Below the pieces are notes generated by a model. It saw only the letters and a program-made list of their open reading frames with translations. It was not told the origin of the DNA and ran no database searches. Position numbers and translations under genes: made by a program. Positions 44,752 through 52,913 of a stretch of DNA of 64,000 nt are shown here, piece after piece. The stretch's first letter is position 1. Every line of letters starts with the position of its first letter. Origin of the DNA: Stieleria neptunia (lineage in GTDB: Bacteria; Planctomycetota; Planctomycetia; Pirellulales; Pirellulaceae); contig NZ_CP037423.1 in NCBI RefSeq assembly GCF_007754155.1, positions 2,418,001 to 2,482,000 on the forward strand. Direction: 5' to 3'.

Positions 44752-45903
44752 TCAGATTCGCAGCGTCATGTTGTCGCGATGGACGACCGAATCGTAAGGC
44801 CGGTGCCCCAAAATGCCGGCGATCATGTCGCTGATCTTGCCCTTGATCCGGTCGACTTCTTTGGAGGGATAATTGCACAGGCCCCGGGCGATTTCGTTGC
44901 CATCGTGGTCGACGATCGCCACCACGGCCCCGGCGTTGAACTTGCCCTGGACCGCATGGATTCCGATCGCCAACAGGCTGCGGCCGTTTTCGCGGAGTGC
45001 CCGCGCCGCTCCGGCATCCACGATCAACTGACCTTCGACTTCCGCCGAACCACTGATCCAACGGCGTCGCCCGCGGAGGGTTCGCTGGGTGGGCAAAAAC
45101 AGCGTTCCGATCGAATCACCGCGGAGGATCTTTTCCAGCACCGCGTCGTCGCGCCCGGGGCCGATGATGACGGAGTGTCCGTGGGCGGTCGCCAGCTTTG
45201 CCGCCGACAGCTTGCTGGACATGCCGCCCTTGCTGAGCGTGCTGCGATGATCTTGGGCCAGTCCCAAGATTTCCTCGTCGAGCGATTTCACCAAGTCGAT
45301 ACGTCGGCTGCCGGTGGCGTCCGGGGGACCGTCATAAAGTCCGTCGACATCGGACAGGATGATCAGCAAGGCTTGATCCAGCAGGCCGGCGACTTGTGCG
45401 GCCAGCCGATCATTGTCGCCGAATGTTGTCATCAATTCAGCGACGGCGACGGAATCATTTTCATTGACGATCGCCACGGCGCCCAATTCATGGATGCTCG
45501 CCAACGCATTTCGGACGTGCAGGTAGCCGTCGCGGCGGCGCAGATCGTTGCGGGTCAGCAGCACTTGTGCGGCGTGCCGGCCGCACCCGGCCAACGCTTT
45601 CTCATAGGCCTGGATCAGATCGGCCTGTCCGACCGCGGCGACGGCCTGCAGTTTCGCCAAATCGGTCGGGCGTCGGTCCAGATTCAGTTTTCCCATGCCG
45701 GCGCCCACCGCCCCGCTGCTGACCATCACCGTCTGGCGTCCCGTGTCGGCGATCTGACATAGGCCCTCGGCGAGCGATTCGATGCGGCGGCGATCCAATT
45801 TGCCTTGGGGATCGGTCAACACCCGCGTGCCGACTTTGACGACGACGCAGCGTGCTCCCTCGATCGCGGCGTGACGCAGCTGGCTGGAATCCGAATCAGT
45901 CAC
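44752..45903 (-). CDS. proB: glutamate 5-kinase
   Basis: A 383-residue protein with an amino acid kinase domain: RCVVVKVGTRVLTD, VSSGAVGAGMGKL, IVNENDSVAVAEL, FGDNDRLAAQVAGLLDQ and TLSKGGMSSKLSAAKLA, then a C-terminal PUA domain (RWISGSAEVEGQLIVDAGAARAL). It phosphorylates glutamate in the first step of proline synthesis. The start is taken as GTG at 45903, which gives a short lead into the first strand; the frame is open to 46002. The partner proA is not in the window. Confidence 0.93.
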   Translation of the reverse strand: MTDSDSSQLRHAAIEGARCVVVKVGTRVLTDPQGKLDRRRIESLAEGLCQIADTGRQTVMVSSGAVGAGMGKLNLDRRPTDLAKLQAVAAVGQADLIQAYEKALAGCGRHAAQVLLTRNDLRRRDGYLHVRNALASIHELGAVAIVNENDSVAVAELMTTFGDNDRLAAQVAGLLDQALLIILSDVDGLYDGPPDATGSRRIDLVKSLDEEILGLAQDHRSTLSKGGMSSKLSAAKLATAHGHSVIIGPGRDDAVLEKILRGDSIGTLFLPTQRTLRGRRRWISGSAEVEGQLIVDAGAARALRENGRSLLAIGIHAVQGKFNAGAVVAIVDHDGNEIARGLCNYPSKEVDRIKGKISDMIAGILGHRPYDSVVHRDNMTLRI

Positions 45904-46216
45904 AAAGGCAACAAACGGCGAGGAAGTTTGGATGGAACGCGAAAAACCAGTTCCGGCGGACGTTCTCAGGTAAACTGTCGAAGCGACAGAACGTGCGGAC
46001 ACGATAACTTTAGACCCGACGATCGGCTATCCGGCAACCGGCGGGGGATTGGCCAAACCGCGTCAAATTTTCGAAAATCGAATCCTCCCCGCGACTGGGC
46101 GGTTCGACAAATCGGTCTGCATTTGGACAATAGGCACGTAGACATCAGCGACGAGTCTTTTGCTCGCTGCGATCCCATGATCCCCCCCTCTCAACGTTTG
46201 ACGAGCAAACCCCGGC
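45904..46216. other. divergent promoter region of proB and purF
   Basis: The 313-base gap separates two genes read away from each other. It must hold both promoters. No convincing -35/-10 pair, operator palindrome or purine riboswitch was recognised. Confidence 0.4.
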
Positions 46217-47830
46217 ATGAGCGAGTTGCATCACGAATGCGGTGTCGCGGCGATTTACCATCTTTCCGGCCGCGGGCGGAGCCCGATGTGCACCGACGAG
46301 GGGCCGCGTCAGATCTCTCGGCTGCTTCCCCGGATGTTGCTGGATATCCAGAACCGCGGCCAATTGGCTGCGGGGATGTCCACCTATGATCCCGATCGAG
46401 CCAAATTGCTGCACACGCGGAAAGACGTCGGCACCGTCACCGAGGTGTTTCGGCTCAACCACCGCGCCAAATGCGAGTCCCTGATGCGCGGTCTGGCCGG
46501 GCGTGCGGCCATCGGTCACGTCCGCTACGCCACCTGTGGCCAGGACGACCGCAGTTACGCCCAGCCGTTTGTGCGGGATCACATCCACAAACGAAAATGG
46601 TTCAGTTTTTGTTTCAACGGCCAGCTGGCGAATTATGGCGTCTTGAAAGAACGTTTGTTGGCCGACGGTGACCATCACCTGACACTCGATACCGACACCG
46701 AGATTATCCTGCACGAAATCGGCCGGGTGCTCAGCCATTCGACCGAGCGGATCGAATGGATCGATGTGCTGCGACAAGTCGCCGGCGATTTTGACGGTGC
46801 ATACTCGTTGGCATTGTTGACCGCCGAAGGCGAAATGATCGTCGCCCGTGATCCGCTGGGCATCAAGCCGATGTGCTATGTCCAAGAAGGCCCCCTGTTT
46901 GCCGCAGCCAGCGAAAGTGTCGCGCTGCTGAACCTGGGGTTTGAAACCGATCAGATCAAATCGCTGCCGCCGGGACACGCGATCATTGTCAGCCCCGAGT
47001 CCGGGTTTCGGATGGAACAATTCGCGCCGGTCCAAAAACCCGCCCACTGTTTCTTTGAATGGATCTACTTCGCCAACGTCGCCAGCACGTTGGATGACCG
47101 CAGCGTTTATATGACCCGGACACGACTGGGGGAAGAACTCGCTCGCTGTGAACGCGAACTCGGTCGCGTCCCGTTGGACGATCCCGACACGATCATCGTC
47201 CCCGTGCCGGACACCAGCAAAGCCGCCGCCGACGCGATGGCCTATCAACTCTCCATCCCCTGCCGCGAAGGCTTGATCCGAAACCGCTACGCCGGTCGAA
47301 CGTTCATCGAAGGCGGCCGGGCCCGCAAAGTCAAAGCGGCGACGAAATACACGCCGCTGCGGGAAGTGATGGAAGGCAAACGGATCATCCTGGTCGAAGA
47401 TTCGATCGTCCGCAGCACGACCATGAACGTGTTGTTGGATCGGATTCGCGAAGTCGGCGGGGCCAAAGAGATTCACGTTCGCGTGGCTTGTCCGCCGATC
47501 GTCGCGCCCTGTTTTTACGGCATCGACATGAGCACGATCGATCAGTTGATCGGGCCCAAGTATTTCGGCACCGAAGGCGAATTGAGCGATGAAGCCCAGC
47601 AACGGCTCGCCGATGACTTGGGCGCCGACTCGCTCCGGTATCTGCCGGTCGAAGCGCTCGCACGCGCCATCGATCTGCCAGCGGACAATCTGTGTCGGGC
47701 CTGTGTGACCGGGAATTACCCGACCACCTGTGGCCAACACCTCTACCAGATCGCGCTGGACAACCGCGGCAACAAGATCGATTCCGGGCGAACCTACGAA
47801 CAGCTCGCCGCCGCACTCAGCGAGCAGTGA
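46217..47830 (+). CDS. purF: amidophosphoribosyltransferase, Fe-S type
   Basis: A 537-residue enzyme. It begins MSELHHECGVAAIYH; Cys8 would be the glutaminase nucleophile after removal of a short propeptide. IGHVRYATCG and FCFNGQLANYGVLK are the Ntn-hydrolase blocks; RIILVEDSIVRSTTMN is the PRPP-binding loop. Cys residues in PAHCFFEWIYFAN, VAPCFYGIDMST and LCRACVTG match the four ligands of the [4Fe-4S] cluster of the Bacillus-type enzyme. It makes phosphoribosylamine from PRPP and glutamine, the first step of purine synthesis. The glutaminase domain deviates from standard (QNRGQLAAGMS). It lies near prs, which makes its PRPP substrate. Confidence 0.92.
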   Translation: MSELHHECGVAAIYHLSGRGRSPMCTDEGPRQISRLLPRMLLDIQNRGQLAAGMSTYDPDRAKLLHTRKDVGTVTEVFRLNHRAKCESLMRGLAGRAAIGHVRYATCGQDDRSYAQPFVRDHIHKRKWFSFCFNGQLANYGVLKERLLADGDHHLTLDTDTEIILHEIGRVLSHSTERIEWIDVLRQVAGDFDGAYSLALLTAEGEMIVARDPLGIKPMCYVQEGPLFAAASESVALLNLGFETDQIKSLPPGHAIIVSPESGFRMEQFAPVQKPAHCFFEWIYFANVASTLDDRSVYMTRTRLGEELARCERELGRVPLDDPDTIIVPVPDTSKAAADAMAYQLSIPCREGLIRNRYAGRTFIEGGRARKVKAATKYTPLREVMEGKRIILVEDSIVRSTTMNVLLDRIREVGGAKEIHVRVACPPIVAPCFYGIDMSTIDQLIGPKYFGTEGELSDEAQQRLADDLGADSLRYLPVEALARAIDLPADNLCRACVTGNYPTTCGQHLYQIALDNRGNKIDSGRTYEQLAAALSEQ

Positions 47831-47832
47831 CG

Positions 47833-48933
47833 CTACTCCGCCGCCACCGTCGCTGTGGCCTCTTCGCCACTGCGATAGCGTTCCCAACGCGTCCGCAACC
47901 AGTTCGTGATCGGGCCTTCGACCCGCGTGGTCACCAGCGTCGCCAGGCAGAACGCGAACACGACGGCCAAACCGAAACACACCACCGGCGGATAACCGCT
48001 GTGGTCCAGTCGGTGGATCAACACGCACCCCAAGTTGTTGTGGCACAGGTAGAGCGCGTAGGAAATCGTGCTGACGAACAACAGCGGGCGGAATCGCAAG
48101 AGCGGCATCTTGCCATACGCACACGCGGTCACCAGCCCCAGGATCAGTGCCGTCGCCGCCGGGTTGTGTTTGCCGTGATCGATGCTGTGGAAGACGAAGG
48201 CGGCGACCACGATGCCCGCCAGATTCTGCCACATCCGACCCGTTTTGGTTTTGATCATGTACAGCAGGAACCCCATCGCAAACAACGGCACGAAATCCAG
48301 CAGCATCAGTCGCCGGGCGGCCGTTGCGAGCGAGAACCACCAGGTGCCCGTCGCGGTCGATTCCACCGCATCGAGCGTTGGACAGACGAAATACGACAAG
48401 ACCAGCAGCGATCCCCAACCGATGAAGTAGCGTCGCAGACCGCCGGATCGATACAAGGCCACCAGCGTGAAGTAGAACATCATCTCGACTTGCAGCGTCC
48501 ACATCACCGGATCGACACACTCGTGGCCGAAGATCCGCGGCAGCAACGTCAAATTGGCGGCGAACTGTGCCGTCGTGATGCCGATCTCGTTGAGCGGCGC
48601 GAAGCTCATGATCCAAAGATTGGCAACGATCACCATCAAGAAGATCGGCAGGATGCGGATCAATCGTGCGGCGACGAAGTCGACGGGTTTTCCGCGTCGC
48701 ATCAGCGACATGCTGTTGACGAACCCCGACAGGATAAAAAACATCTCGACGCCGTACGCGCCGTAGGGCCATTCGAAACCCAGCGGCGAGGTGTAACCGA
48801 ATTTCACGCTGTACACGTGCGTGAAATGGAACAACAGTAAATTGATCGCGGCCAGCGCCCGCAGCGAATCCAACTCCAAAATCCGTCGATGCGGCTGGAG
48901 AACGTGTTCAGGGGCTGGCGAGTTCTGGGCCAT
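47833..48933 (-). CDS. acyltransferase 3 family membrane protein
   Basis: A 366-residue membrane protein with about ten hydrophobic segments. The typical start is LELDSLRALAAINLLLFHFTHVY with the conserved Arg and His, then GAYGVEMFFILSGFV and RLIRILPIFLMVIV. The family transfers acyl groups to carbohydrates at the cell surface (OafA/O-acetyltransferase type). ATG at 48933 is used; a frame extends upstream to 49053. Its stop is two bases from the convergent purF stop. The acceptor sugar is unknown; rfbA/rfbB nearby may supply an O-antigen-like glycan. Confidence 0.88.
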   Translation of the reverse strand: MAQNSPAPEHVLQPHRRILELDSLRALAAINLLLFHFTHVYSVKFGYTSPLGFEWPYGAYGVEMFFILSGFVNSMSLMRRGKPVDFVAARLIRILPIFLMVIVANLWIMSFAPLNEIGITTAQFAANLTLLPRIFGHECVDPVMWTLQVEMMFYFTLVALYRSGGLRRYFIGWGSLLVLSYFVCPTLDAVESTATGTWWFSLATAARRLMLLDFVPLFAMGFLLYMIKTKTGRMWQNLAGIVVAAFVFHSIDHGKHNPAATALILGLVTACAYGKMPLLRFRPLLFVSTISYALYLCHNNLGCVLIHRLDHSGYPPVVCFGLAVVFAFCLATLVTTRVEGPITNWLRTRWERYRSGEEATATVAAE

Positions 48934-49297
48934 AAGAAAACCGAGATGACCGTTGTGGGGCGTGCGGAGATGATCCTGAAATGTGGATTGCCCGCTGGCC
49001 GCCAACGGAGGGTTTTCACCCGACCCGCGATGAGCGGAGCGAAAACCATTCAAGAAACTCCGGATGTGCCGGATGCGCCGTCAGTTTCCTGATTGCCATC
49101 CCCGGCATGGCCCCGCAGGCCCGATTCATCGCATCGGCATGAAGTTGAGCGGCAGCTTCCTCGAAGCAGTGACCGAGCCCTCCCCTCGCTGCGCTCGACC
49201 CTCCCTGCCAGGGAGGGTTGCTTTAAAAACTGTACGACCTCCGCGCGGGAGGGTTGTTTCTGAACTGGGTGCGGTGTTCCGATTGAGCCCGGACGTA
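48934..49297. repeat. gap with palindromic GGGAGGGTTG repeat
   Basis: Positions 49177-49255 hold an inverted repeat group: CCTCCCCTCGCTGCGCTCG, CCTCCCTGCCAGGGAGGG and CTCCGCGCGGGAG. The section 49205-49255 is an inverted, slightly diverged copy of the one at 59583-59640, and a related element is at 55504-55645. Nothing else was recognised in this 364-base stretch. Confidence 0.7.
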
Positions 49298-50248
49298 TTA
49301 CCGTTCGCGGAACAGTTCGCTGATCGATTGATCGTGATGGATCCGTTTGATCGCTTCGGCCAACAGGGGGGCGACCGACAGCTGGGCCATCTTGGGCAAC
49401 ATTTTGTCGGCGGCGATCGGAATCGTGTCGGTGACGGTGATCGAATCGACGGGGGCTTCGCGCAACCGTTCGATCGCCGGTCCGCAGAAGACTCCGTGGG
49501 TGCAGGCGATGTGGATTTCCGCGGCACCGGCTTCGTGAACCAGTTTGGCGGCACCACAAATCGATCCGGCGGTGCTGATCATGTCGTCAAACATCAGCGC
49601 GATCTTGCCTTCGACCGGACCGCCGATGATCGTGCTTTGACGGACTTCCAAGGCGTTGGTGCGTCGTTTGTCGACGATGGCCAGTTTTCCGCCGAGGCGT
49701 TTGCCGTGGCCGACGGCGCGTTTGATGCTGCCTTCGTCGGGGCTGACCACGACGATCTTGTCATCGGTCAATCCGCGGTTGCTGAAGTGTTCGTTCAGCA
49801 CCGGTGCGGCATACAGGTGATCGACCGGGACGTCGAAGAAGCCTTGGATCTGGGCGGCGTGCAGATCCATCGTCAACACGCGATCGGCACCGGCGCGGGC
49901 GATGATGTTGGCGACCATCTTGGCCGTGATCGGCACGCGGCCTTCGTCTTTGCGATCTTGTCGCGCGTAGCCATAGTACGGGATCACCGCGGTGACGCGT
50001 TCGGCGCTGGCGCGTTTGCAACAATCGATCATCACCAACAACTCGAACAAGTTGTCGTTGACCGGCGGGCAAGTCGGCTGGACCAGGAACACGTCGCGTC
50101 CGCGAACGTCTTCGTCCAGTTTGCAGTAGTTTTCCCCGTCGGGAAATTTGCCCAGCGAGATCGCGGCGGGTTCAAGGTGCAGGTGGCGACAGATTTTCAT
50201 CGCCAGATCGGGATTGGCCCTGCCGCTAAAGATTTTTAATTCACGCAT
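49298..50248 (-). CDS. prs: ribose-phosphate pyrophosphokinase
   Basis: A 316-residue enzyme starting MRELKIFSGRANPDLA. FPDGENYCKLDEDVRGRDVFLVQ, YYGYARQDRKDEGRVPI, DLHAAQIQGFF and FDDMISTAGSICGAA are the PRPP synthetase motifs. It makes PRPP from ribose-5-phosphate and ATP. The Met at 50248 is used; the in-frame extension to 50377 comes from the overlapping upstream gene and is not family-like. Its first 8 bases overlap the stop of the upstream GlmU-like gene, as glmU and prs are neighbours in many bacteria. Confidence 0.96.
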   Translation of the reverse strand: MRELKIFSGRANPDLAMKICRHLHLEPAAISLGKFPDGENYCKLDEDVRGRDVFLVQPTCPPVNDNLFELLVMIDCCKRASAERVTAVIPYYGYARQDRKDEGRVPITAKMVANIIARAGADRVLTMDLHAAQIQGFFDVPVDHLYAAPVLNEHFSNRGLTDDKIVVVSPDEGSIKRAVGHGKRLGGKLAIVDKRRTNALEVRQSTIIGGPVEGKIALMFDDMISTAGSICGAAKLVHEAGAAEIHIACTHGVFCGPAIERLREAPVDSITVTDTIPIAADKMLPKMAQLSVAPLLAEAIKRIHHDQSISELFRER

Positions 50249-51041
50249 AACCCATCGTCCGCATCTGTTGGTCGACCAATCGAAGTTCGTCGGGATTGTT
50301 GATCGACAGTGATTCACACGGTTGCAGCGCCGGCAATGCCGCGACCGGGCGTCCGGATTCTCGCAACAAACGCGCACAATCGGTCAGGTAGTATTCGCCC
50401 TGGGCGTTGTCGTTTTTTAACATCGCCAGCGCGTCGAGCAGATCCGGCGTGCGAAACAGGTAGGTGCTCATGTTGACTTCGTTGATCGCCAACTGCTCGG
50501 GGGTCGCGTCCTTGTGTTCGACGATCCCAATGAACTCGCCGGCTTCGTTCCGCACGATCCGGCCCAGACCGGTCGGGTCGTCTTTTTTCAGCGTGCCCAA
50601 CAGCAGGGCCGGTTGGGTTTCGTTGAAATGCTTGAGCAGCGTTTTCAAGCTGGCGGCTTGGATCAAGGGGGAATCTCCCGCGACCACGATCGTGGGCCCG
50701 GTTTGATCGGCCAGGAAGTCACCGCAACACTGCACGGCGTGGCCGGTCCCGAGCTGTTCGGCCTGCAACGCGAATTGAATGTTGCTGCCCGACCGCGTCG
50801 CCAGTTCTCGCTTGACCGCATCGGCCTCGTAGCCCACCACGACGATCTGACGCGAAATGCCGGCGGCTTCCAACGCATCGATGACGAAATGGATCATCGC
50901 ACGGCCGACGACCGGGCAGAGGACTTTGGGTAAATCGCTGTTCATGCGGGTCCCCTTGCCGGCGGCCAACACGACCGCGCAGGGGCCGTCGGAAGGCTGG
51001 GGTTTGGGGGGAGATGAACCGGAGGGGTCGGGGGAATTCAT
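50241..51041 (-). CDS. sugar-nucleotide uridylyltransferase, GlmU N-terminal domain only
   Basis: A 266-residue protein (274 if GTG/ATG at 51065 is used). PCAVVLAAGKGTRMNSDLPKVLCPVVG is the nucleotide-binding loop of GlmU-type enzymes, followed by QAEQLGTGHAVQCC, VVAGDSPLI, GRIVRNEAGEFIGIVEHKDA and EVNMSTYLF. It would make UDP-GlcNAc from GlcNAc-1-P and UTP. The C-terminal left-handed beta-helix with acetyltransferase activity present in GlmU (about 455 residues) is missing. It overlaps the prs start by 8 bases. The acetylation step must then be done by a separate protein or a different route. Confidence 0.85.
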   Translation of the reverse strand: MNSPDPSGSSPPKPQPSDGPCAVVLAAGKGTRMNSDLPKVLCPVVGRAMIHFVIDALEAAGISRQIVVVGYEADAVKRELATRSGSNIQFALQAEQLGTGHAVQCCGDFLADQTGPTIVVAGDSPLIQAASLKTLLKHFNETQPALLLGTLKKDDPTGLGRIVRNEAGEFIGIVEHKDATPEQLAINEVNMSTYLFRTPDLLDALAMLKNDNAQGEYYLTDCARLLRESGRPVAALPALQPCESLSINNPDELRLVDQQMRTMGYA

Positions 51042-51269
51042 CGGTCTGGGGATTGGGGGGGACAAACGAAAACCAAATGCTGGGAAGCGGCATGTTCGCT
51101 TTCGAGCACCGATCCAACAACCACCACCCCAGCGGTGACAATCGACGAATGCGAAAATAGTGTCCGTATGCCCGGTTTTATCGCGTCGATCAACCCACGT
51201 CGGTCGGCCGAAGGTGTTAGCGGAACGGCGCGAGCCGTCCGGTTTCAGCTTGAAAGACCGGAGTCAATG

Positions 51270-51338
51270 GTGAGCCGCTGGCCGTCAGGCCTCGGGCATC
51301 GCGCCGAAATGCCCGGCCGCTGACGCGTCGCGGCTCAC
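51270..51338 (+). repeat. 69-bp GTGAGCCGCTGGCCGT palindrome
   Basis: Begins GTGAGCCGCTGGCCGTCAGG and ends ACGCGTCGCGGCTCAC. It differs from the copy at 57500-57568 by only a few bases. Confidence 0.88.
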
Positions 51339-51343
51339 TAAGC

Positions 51344-51448
51344 ACCGTCGGAAGAATAAGTGGGATAGGCTTCCAGCCTGTCATGGCGAAAACGACAGGC
51401 TGGAAGCCTATCCCACAATCAATCCCCGCCACTTATTCTTCCGACGGT
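51344..51448. repeat. 105-bp mini-element with terminal inverted repeats, copy B
   Basis: Perfect 19-base terminal inverted repeats ACCGTCGGAAGAATAAGTG bound an inner stem that includes GGGATAGGCTTCCAGCCTG and its complement. It has the same length and layout as 28439-28543, with nearly identical sequence. Confidence 0.9.
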
Positions 51449-51615
51449 CCAAAACCGACAGCCTGTGACGCGTCCCGCTGGGGTGGCATTTTACTCTGGA
51501 GCCGCAAAAATCGCTCTGGAGTCCGAGGCGTCACTTCTGAGACACTCTGGACGGGGGCGTCCGCGGCAGGCGGCGTCAGGTTACGCAAGTCTTTCCCCGT
51601 TTCGATCTGATCCCG

Positions 51616-52611
51616 ATGGTCACGCCAATCACACGATTCATGCCCCTCGCCGGCAGGAAACTGGCCGCCGGCTGGAAACCGGCGCGGCAGCGGGCGATCG
51701 ATTTTTCCAGCTACCTCGTCATTCGGCTGGTCGTCGCGGTGATCCAGACGCTGCCGCTGGACCTGGGCGATGCCCTCTGTCGAGTGTTGGCGACCCTGAT
51801 TTGCCGTCTCGGGCCGCTCCGAAAACGCACCACGGCGAGCAATTTGAAACAGGTCTTTCCCCACGCCAGCGAGCGTCAGCGGAAGGCGATCGAAGCATCG
51901 ATGTGGCACTCGCTGATGCTGATGGTCTGCGAAATCGCCTGGGCCCAGCGGCGGCTGCACCTGACCAACTGGTCCCAGTATGTTTGTTTTCGCAACAGCC
52001 GCGATATTTTGCGCAACTGTCTGTCCAAACGCCCGACCGTGATGGTGACCGGGCATTTCGGGAACTTCGAAATCGGCGGTTACACCGCGGGATTGATGGG
52101 GTGTGAATCGACCACCATTGCCCGTCGTTTGGACAACCCCTTTCTGGACGCCTGGGTCCACCGATTCCGCAGCGCCAAGGGGCAGAGGATGTTGGACAAG
52201 GACGGCTGCGCGATCCAGGTCGATCAGCATTTGGCCGACGGCGGCACCCTCGCGATCCTGGCCGATCAACACGCCGGCCCGAAGGGATGTTGGACCAAGT
52301 TTCTGGGCGTTCCGGCGTCCTGCCACAAAGCGCTGGCGTTGTTTTCGCTCGGCAGCGGTGCGCCCATGCTGGCCGGATCCACCCGGCGGATCGATGGCCA
52401 GCCGATGAAATTTGAATCCGCTTGCGTCGCCGTCGCCGATCCGGAGAATGACCCCCAGGGTGATTGCGAGTCCGTCGAATCGTTGACCAAGTGGTACAAC
52501 CGACAGCTGGCGATCAGCGTTTCCGAAGCGGTCGAACAATACTGGTGGTTGCACCGACGCTGGCGCGAGCCGCCGCCACGGGTGGCCAAGCGACTTGCCA
52601 AGGCGGCTTGA
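51616..52611 (+). CDS. lysophospholipid/lauroyl acyltransferase (LpxL/HtrB-like)
   Basis: A 331-residue protein with the LpxL-family layout: an N-terminal membrane anchor (SSYLVIRLVVAVIQTLPLDLG), RKRTTASNLKQVFP, the catalytic block VMVTGHFGNFEIGGYTAG with the His-x4-Glu motif, and ILADQHAGPKGCWTKFLGVPA. It transfers an acyl chain to lipid A precursors or a similar lipid at the inner membrane. It has no close operon partner; the next gene (uvrA) is 302 bases downstream. The first 25 residues (GRKLAAGWKPARQR) are basic and may include part of the repeat DNA. Confidence 0.88.
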   Translation: MVTPITRFMPLAGRKLAAGWKPARQRAIDFSSYLVIRLVVAVIQTLPLDLGDALCRVLATLICRLGPLRKRTTASNLKQVFPHASERQRKAIEASMWHSLMLMVCEIAWAQRRLHLTNWSQYVCFRNSRDILRNCLSKRPTVMVTGHFGNFEIGGYTAGLMGCESTTIARRLDNPFLDAWVHRFRSAKGQRMLDKDGCAIQVDQHLADGGTLAILADQHAGPKGCWTKFLGVPASCHKALALFSLGSGAPMLAGSTRRIDGQPMKFESACVAVADPENDPQGDCESVESLTKWYNRQLAISVSEAVEQYWWLHRRWREPPPRVAKRLAKAA

Positions 52612-52913
52612 GTTTGCGGTAGGTGATGCTGTACTGCTGTAGGTGACGCTGTGCGTCACGTCTGGGGACGTCGATTCAACTGCTGCTGCTTTTGGCAACC
52701 GATTGAGTCTCTCTCCCTCTGGGAGAGACGGCGTTTGCGCAGCAAGCAAACGCCAGAGAGGGCCGGCGGCTCGCGAAAGTCTTGGCGTTTTCCGCTGCGA
52801 TCAACTCCGTCACTTATACAATTGACGTCCCGAGAAGTGACACACAACGTCACCGACGGTCGCTGGGCCTGATGTCATCGGTTGCCTGATGTCCTAGACT
52901 GACGGACCATCAC
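52612..52913. other. intergenic gap with small palindrome
   Basis: A short perfect inverted repeat GGCGTTTGC / GCAAACGCC lies at 52730-52754, next to CTCTCCCTCTGGGAGAG. No gene and no other feature was seen. Confidence 0.5.

Larger units (their letters stand above)
51042..51615. other. intergenic repeat cluster
   Basis: The 574-base gap contains, in order, the left half of the GTTAGCGG repeat (51214-51262), the 69-bp GTGAGCC palindrome (51270-51338) and a second 105-bp mini-element (51344-51448). The first and last stand in the same order near 28333-28543. No gene was found. Confidence 0.8.

Noticed and set aside
46145..48772. 875-codon - strand frame opposite purF
   Set aside because: The composition (Arg, Asp, Gln, Val-rich) is that of an antisense shadow, and it crosses purF and the acyltransferase gene.
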